Below, in pieces: positions 58,491 to 64,000 of a DNA stretch of 64,000 nucleotides. The stretch's first letter is position 1; each line of letters begins with the position of its first letter. Under the pieces are notes generated by a model. The model was not told the DNA's origin. It saw only the letters and a list, made by a program, of their open reading frames with translations, and made no database searches. Origin of the DNA: Cotesia glomerata (taxonomy: Eukaryota; Arthropoda; Insecta; Hymenoptera; Braconidae); NCBI RefSeq assembly GCF_020080835.1, contig NC_058167.1, forward strand, positions 7,360,459 to 7,424,458, written 5' to 3'. Position numbers and translations under genes: made by a program.

Positions 58491-61400
58491 TTGTCATAAG
58501 CTGGATCTCCTGGCCAAGGACCGTCTGGACCAGGATCTCCCGTAGGCCATGGACCATCTGGCCCAGCTGGTCCAGTTCCTCCAACACCACCAACACCTCC
58601 AATTCCTCCTACTGGTCCTGTTCCACCAACTGGGCCTTCTGGTCCTTCAAGTCCAGGTCCTCCAGGTCCTCCAGGTCCTCCAGGTCCTCCTGGCCCTCCT
58701 GGGCCACCAGGTCCTTCAAGTCCAGGTCCTCCTGGGCCACCAGGTCCTCCTGGTCCGCCTGGACTACCAGGTGCTCCCGGAAACGTACCTGTAGGTCCTA
58801 CTGGACCGGTTGGAGCTGGAGGGTAGCCAGGATAATTGGGATCATCGGGATCTGGATATCCAGGATATGGAGGTAATAAATTATCAGGTTGCTGTGGTAC
58901 TGATGGGTATCCAGAACCGGTATTAGAGGGTCCTGGATAACCGGAGTCGATAGTGCCAGGGTAAACCGGTTGATTTGAATCAGATGAGCCTGGTCTTGCT
59001 GGATAGTTTGTACCACCAGGAGGGTATCCTGACGAGGGAGGAGTTGGTCTTGTTGGACGAACTGGTGTTTGACCACCGTGTGAAGTGGTACTTGTACTTG
59101 GATAAGACGGTGGTCGGGGACGGGTGGTTGAACCAGTACCAGTGTGTGAAGGATATCCAGAAGTGACTGTAGATTGACCAGGTGAAGTTGATGGTTTCGA
59201 AGGCCTACCAGGTTTTGATGTCGATGGATGTCCTGGTTGGGGAGATGTCGTCGTTGGTCTTTGTCCGTGAGGAGGCTTTCCATGGCCGTGAGATGGTTTA
59301 TGATGTGGACGACCTGGTTTGGAGGTTGATGGGTATGATCCACTACCAGGATATCCTTGGTTACCGGGGTAGCCTTGATTTCCAGGATAATTTCCGTTTT
59401 GAGATTGTCCGGTATATGAAGGATATGAAGGAGTTTCGGGTTTCATTGGTTTTTCATGCTCAGGAGAAGGCTTCTGTTGTGGAGGACGTGGGTTTGGTGT
59501 TGACGGCTGTGAACCTGGATATCCTACAGATGCGGGGTATCCTTGATTAGTAGGATATCCACTTCCTGAGCCTGATGGATGAGATGACGAAGAACCACCT
59601 TGGGATGGGAATGAACCGAGTTGAGGATGACCTGGCTTTTGCTGTGGAGGACGAGGTTTTGGTGTTGATGGCTGTGATCCACTTGCTGGAAATCCTGAAG
59701 ATCCAGGTTGTCCTTGATTATTAGGGAAACCACTTCCTGAGCCCGATGGGTACTGCGGTTGTTGAGGTTGATTAGATCCGCCAGATGGATGAGCTGATCC
59801 AGTTTGAGTATGACCAGGTCTATGTTGAGGAGGCTGCGGTTTAGGTTTTGAAGGATAAGAGCCACCTCCTGAAGATGCAGGATATCCTGGATTAGTAGGG
59901 TAACCATTTACAGGATACTGCGGTTGTTGATTGGTTCCGCCGGATGGATAAGATGATCCAGTTTGAGGAGGTTGTGGTTTAGGTTTTGATGGATAAGAGC
60001 TACCTCCCGAAGATCCAGGATACTGCGGTTGTTGAGGTTGATTGGATCCGCCGGATGGATGAGTTGATCCAGAATGAGGAGGCTGCGGCTTAGGTTGCGA
60101 TGGATAAGAGCCACCTCCTGCAGATCCAGGATATCCTGGACTAGTAGGGTAACCACTTTCTGGGCCAGATCCAGGATACTGCGGTTGTTGAGGTTGATTA
60201 GATCCACCGGACGGATGAGTTGATCCAGCTTGAGGATGACCTGGCCTGTGTTGAGGGGGTTTCGGCTTAGGTTTTGATGGATATGATCCTCCAGATGATC
60301 CAGGATATTGAGGTTGTTGAGGATAAGAAGATCCTGAACCTGAAGATGGTATTGATCCACCTTGAGAAGGATTTGAAGATGGTTTTTCGGGGTATATAGG
60401 CATTGGAAGTTCTGGCGATGACGGATACTCTGGTCCTGAAGGGTAAGATGGTTCCAATGGAGGATATAATGGTTGAGTAGACGGTTTTTGTTCTTCTGTT
60501 GGTTTTCCATGACCAGGCTGTGAATCCGGAGGTAGTAGTGGTGTTTGTGGATAAGATCCACCTTGAGATGGGAATGAACCGGGTTGAGGGTGACCAGGCT
60601 TTTGTTGCGGAGGATGTGGTTTCGGTGTTGATGGTTGAGATCCTGGAGACTCTGGATATCCTTGATTACCAGGAAAACCACTTCCTGAGCCCGAAGGATA
60701 CTGCGGTTGTTGAGGTTGATTGGATCCGCCGGATGGATGAGTTGATCCAGAATGAGGAGGTTGCGGTTTAGGTTTTGATGGATAAGAGCCACCTCCCGAA
60801 GATCCAGGATACTGCGGTTGTTGAGGTTGATTGGATCCACCGGAAGGGTGAGTTGATCCAGAATGAGGAGGCTGCGGCTTAGGTTGTGATGGATAAGAGC
60901 CACCTCCTGCAGTTCCAGGATATCCTGGACTAGTAGGGTAACCACTTCCTGGGCCAGATCCAGGATACTGCGGTTGTTGAGGTTGATTAGATCCGCCGGA
61001 TGGATGAGTTGATCCAGTTTGAGGAGGCTGCGGCTTAGGTTGTGATGGATAAGAGCCACCTCCTGCAGTTCCAGGGTATCCTGGACTAGTAGGGTAACCA
61101 TTTCCTGGGCCAGATCCAGGATACTGCGGTTGCTGAGGTTGATTGGATTCGCCGGATGGATGAGCTAATCCAGTTTGAGGAGGTTTCGGTTTAGGTTTTG
61201 ATGGATAAGAGCCACTTCCCGAAGATCCAGGATACTGCGGTTGTTGAGGTTGATTAGATCCACCGGATGGGTGAGTTGATCCAGAATGAGGAGGCTGCGG
61301 CTTAGGTTGTGATGGATAAGAGCCACCTCCTGCAGATCCAGGATATCCTGGACTAGTAGGGTAACCATTTTCTGGGCCAGATCCAGGATACTGAGGTTGT

Positions 61401-64000
61401 TGAGGTTTATTGGATCCGCCGGATGGATGAGGTGATCCAGTATGAGGAGGTTGTGGTTTAGGTTTTGATGGATAAGAGCCACCACCCGAAGATCCAGGAT
61501 ACTGCGGTTGTTGAGGTTGATTAGATCCACCGGAGGGGTGAGTTGATCCAGAATGAGGAGGCTGCGGTTTAGGTTGCGATGGATAAGAGCCACCTCCTGC
61601 AGATCCAGGATATCCTGGACTAGTAGGGTAACCATTTCCTGGGCCAGTTCCAGGATGCTGTGGTTGTTGAGGTTGATTAGATCCAGAATGGGGAGGCTGC
61701 GGTTTAGGTTGTGATGGATAAGAGCCACCTCCTGCAGATCCAGGATATTCTGGACTAGTAGGGTAACCATTTCCTGGGCCAGATCCAGGATACTGAGGTT
61801 GTTGAGGTTGATTGGATCCGCCGGATGGATGAGTTGATCCAGAATGAGGAGGCTGTGGTTTAGGTAGTGATGGATAAGAGCCACCTCCTGCAGATCCAGG
61901 ATATCCTGGACTAGTAGGGTAACCACTTCCTGGGCTAGATCCAGGATACTGCGGTTGTTGAGGTTGATTAGATCCGCCGGATGGATGAGGTGATCCAGTA
62001 TGAGGAGGTTGTGGTTTAGGTTTTGATGGATAAGAGCCACCACCCGAAGATCCAGGATACTGCGGTTGTTGAGGTTGATTAGATCCACCGGATGGGTGAG
62101 TTGATCCAGAATGAGGAGGCTGCGGTTTAGGTTGCGATGGATAAGAGCCACCTCCTGCAGATCCAGGATATCCTGGACTAGTAGGGTAACCATTTCCTGG
62201 GCCAGATCCAGGATGCTGTGGTTGTTGAGGTTGATTAGATCCAGAATGGGGAGGCTGCGGTTTAGGTTGTGATGGATAAGAGCCACCTCCTGCAGATCCA
62301 GGATATTCTGGACTAGTAGGGTAACCATTTCCTGAGCCAGATCCAGGATACTGAGGTTGTTGAGGTTGATTGGATCCGCCGGATGGAAGAGTTGATCCAG
62401 AATGAGGAGGCTGTGGTTTAGGTTGTGATGGATAAGAGCCACCTCCTGCAGATCCAGGATATCCTGGACTAGTAGGGTAACCACTTCCTGGGCTAGATCC
62501 AGGATACTGCGGTTGTTGAGGTTGATTAGATCCGCCGGATGGATGAGTTGATCCAGAATGAGGAGGTTGCGGTTTAGGTTTTGATGGATAAGAGCCACCT
62601 CCCGAAGATCCAGGATACTGCGGTTGTTGAGGTTGATTGGATCCACCGGATGGATGGGTTGATCCAGAATGAGGAGGCTGCGGTTTAGGTTGTGATGGAT
62701 AAGAGCCACCTTCTGAAGATCCAGGATATCCTGGACTAGTAGGGTAACCACTTCCTGGGCCAGATCCAGGATACTGCGGTTGTTGAGGTTGATTAGATCC
62801 GCCGGATGGATGAGTTGATCCAGTTTGAGGAGGCTGCGGCTTAGGTTGTGATGGATAAGAGCCACCTCCTGCAGTTCCAGGATATCCTGGACTAGTAGGG
62901 TAACCATTTCCTGGGCCAGATACAGGATACTGAGGTTCTTGAGGTTGATTGGATCCGCCGGATGGATGAGGTGATCCAGTTTGAGGAGGTTGCGGTTCAG
63001 GTTTTGATGGATAAGAGCCACCTCCCGAAGATCCAGGATACTGCGGTTGTTGAGGTTGATTGGATCCGCTGGATGGATGAGTTGATCCAGAATGAGGAGG
63101 TTGCGGTTTAGGTTGTAATGGATAAGAGCCACCTCCCGAAGATCCAGGATACTGTGGTTGTTGAGGTTGATTAGATCCACCGGATGGATGAGCTGATCCA
63201 GAATGAGGAGGCTGTGGTTTAGGTTGTGATGGATAAGAGCCGACTCCTGCTGATCCAGGATATCCTGGACTAGTAGGGTAACCACTTCCTGGACCCAATG
63301 GATAAGAAGACGAAGACCCACCATGAGATGGGAATGAGCCGGGTTGATGGTGATCAGGCTTTTGTTGTGGAGGACGTGGTTTTGGTGTTGATGGCTGTGA
63401 TTCACTTCCTGGAATTCCTGAAGACCCTGGATATCCTTGACTACCCGGGAAACCACTTCCTGTGCCTGAGCCTGAGCCTGATGGGTATTGAGGTTGTTGT
63501 GGATTAGAAGCTCCACCCGTTGGTACTTGTGACGGTCCATCTGGTGTGATTGGCTTTGGCAGCTCCGGTGACGATGGATATTCTGGATACTCTGGTTGTA
63601 ATGTTTGTGACGGTTTTTGTGTTGTCTGTTCTGGGTATCCTGGTTTACCTGGTTTGCTATGTCCATGGGGTGGTTTTCCTTGACTAGGTTTTACGCCTTG
63701 AATTGGTTTATCTTGACCATTTCCAGGCTTATTCGGTTTTCCGGGTCGTCCCGGTTTTGAATGTATCGGCTTTTCAGGTTTCGATGGCCCTGGTTTATTT
63801 TGAGGTGGTCGAGATGATGGTGATTCAGGTCTTCCTGGAATTGGGCTCGAAGATGATGGGCTTTCATTTCCACTTGGTGTTTGTCCAGGATGGCTTGGTT
63901 GTGATGGATAACTTGGTTGAGATGGATAACTTGGTTGGGATGGATAACTTGGTTGAGATGGATAACTTGGTTGAGATGGATAACCTGGTTGGGACGGATA
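57398..64000 (-). CDS. Very large Pro/Gly/Ser/Gln-rich repeat protein, 5' end beyond the window
   Basis: One frame is open from the right edge to TAA at 57398, at least 2,200 residues. The TTG at 63298 is internal (PLGPGSGYPT); the frame continues upstream as YPSQPSYPSQPSYPSQP at the edge. The protein has a long region of near-identical modules. A 52-residue type contains QYPGSGPGSGYPTSPGYPGS, GGGSYPSQPKPQPP and GSTHPSGGSNQPQ; a 37-residue type lacks the GYPTSPGYPGS part. After variable Thr/Pro/Ser-rich text comes a Gly-Pro collagen-like stretch, then about 370 non-repeated residues ending in a Cys module (CPCYIVE, IFFPYCPGEE, YPCSIC). No membrane segment is seen. An extracellular role such as cuticle, eggshell, adhesive or silk coat is likely from composition, but no family is recognised. 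Confidence 0.8.
57887..57926 (-). repeat. (ATT)n microsatellite encoding poly-Asn
   Basis: Thirteen Asn codons in a row (SNNNNN... E) within the C-terminal region. Prone to length change. Confidence 0.9.
58500..58815 (-). repeat. Collagen-like Gly-Pro repeat
   Basis: GPVGPTGTFPGAPGSPGG, runs of GGPGGPGGPG, and GLEGPEGPVGGTGPVGG. The Gly-X-Y spacing is kept through the GGP runs but breaks in the GGVGGVGGTG part, so it is not a full collagen helix. Confidence 0.75.
61427..62542 (-). repeat. Two tandem 558-bp higher-order units
   Basis: Variant words recur exactly 558 bp apart: TATGAGGAGG at 61441 and 61999, GATGCTGTGG at 61654 and 62212. Each unit (186 codons) contains several base modules including the short HSGSNQPQQPQHPG variant. 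It is a recent in-frame duplication. Confidence 0.8.

Noticed and set aside
58445..58876. Ser/Trp/Arg-rich plus-strand ORF
   Set aside because: Antisense of the collagen-like Gly-Pro repeat.
59908..61101. 397-codon minus-strand ORF
   Set aside because: Shifted frame of the repeat-protein array; Leu/Ile/His-rich by-product of the same modules.

Overview
This window is AT-rich animal nuclear DNA. It has spliced genes, long introns, many TA-flanked miniature transposons, AAT/TAA microsatellites and insect-type genes. A leucokinin receptor and an aveugle-type SAM protein place it in an insect. The dispersed repeats look like those of parasitoid (braconid-type) wasps, but that placement is an impression and not a measurement. 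All gene models come from reading frames, splice junctions and exon phases. There is no transcript evidence.

Layout. (1) 508-15320, minus strand: a BTB/zinc-finger transcription factor gene. The BTB domain lies on two exons, a linker on one, and a 60-nt cassette follows. After these comes a series of alternative 3' terminal exons that all start in the same phase. Four encode C2H2 finger pairs, one is a dead finger exon, and one encodes the cysteine-rich tail of a piggyBac-type transposase. (2) 16654-17836, plus: PCNP (PEST-containing nuclear protein). (3) 18456-19362, minus: ribosomal protein S26, with a first coding exon that carries only the ATG. (4) 20000-27178: a composite locus bounded by inverted repeats of about 0.93 kb and an 8-bp near-perfect direct repeat. 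It holds remnants of RING-finger exons, the last exons of an unidentified gene, and a 3.6-kb Dong/R4-type non-LTR retrotransposon inserted in an AAT microsatellite. (5) 27264-28823: a Tc1-type transposon with doubled internal repeats. (6) 28.8-34.1 kb: repeats, including a 1.66-kb palindrome, a tRNA-derived SINE and a decayed transposon with a Ulp1-like protease. (7) 34610-35244, plus: aveugle. (8) 35805-41037, minus: the leucokinin receptor in nine coding exons. (9) 41-50.7 kb: non-coding, with miniature elements. (10) 50911-56429, plus: a small secreted Gly/Tyr-rich, cuticle-like protein in four exons, whose 4.4-kb intron is full of miniature elements built from ACACCGGTGT-like words. (11) 57398 to the right edge, minus: a very large Pro/Gly/Ser/Gln-rich repeat protein with a collagen-like stretch and a conserved-looking C-terminal cysteine module. 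Its 5' end lies outside the window.

The most unusual observations are four. The first is the splice-compatible piggyBac-derived terminal exon in the BTB gene. The second is the inverted-repeat RING locus. The third is the giant repeat protein gene, with a 558-bp higher-order repeat and a second long open frame. The fourth is a predicted back-to-back promoter near 50.8 kb that may serve both the receptor and the secreted protein.
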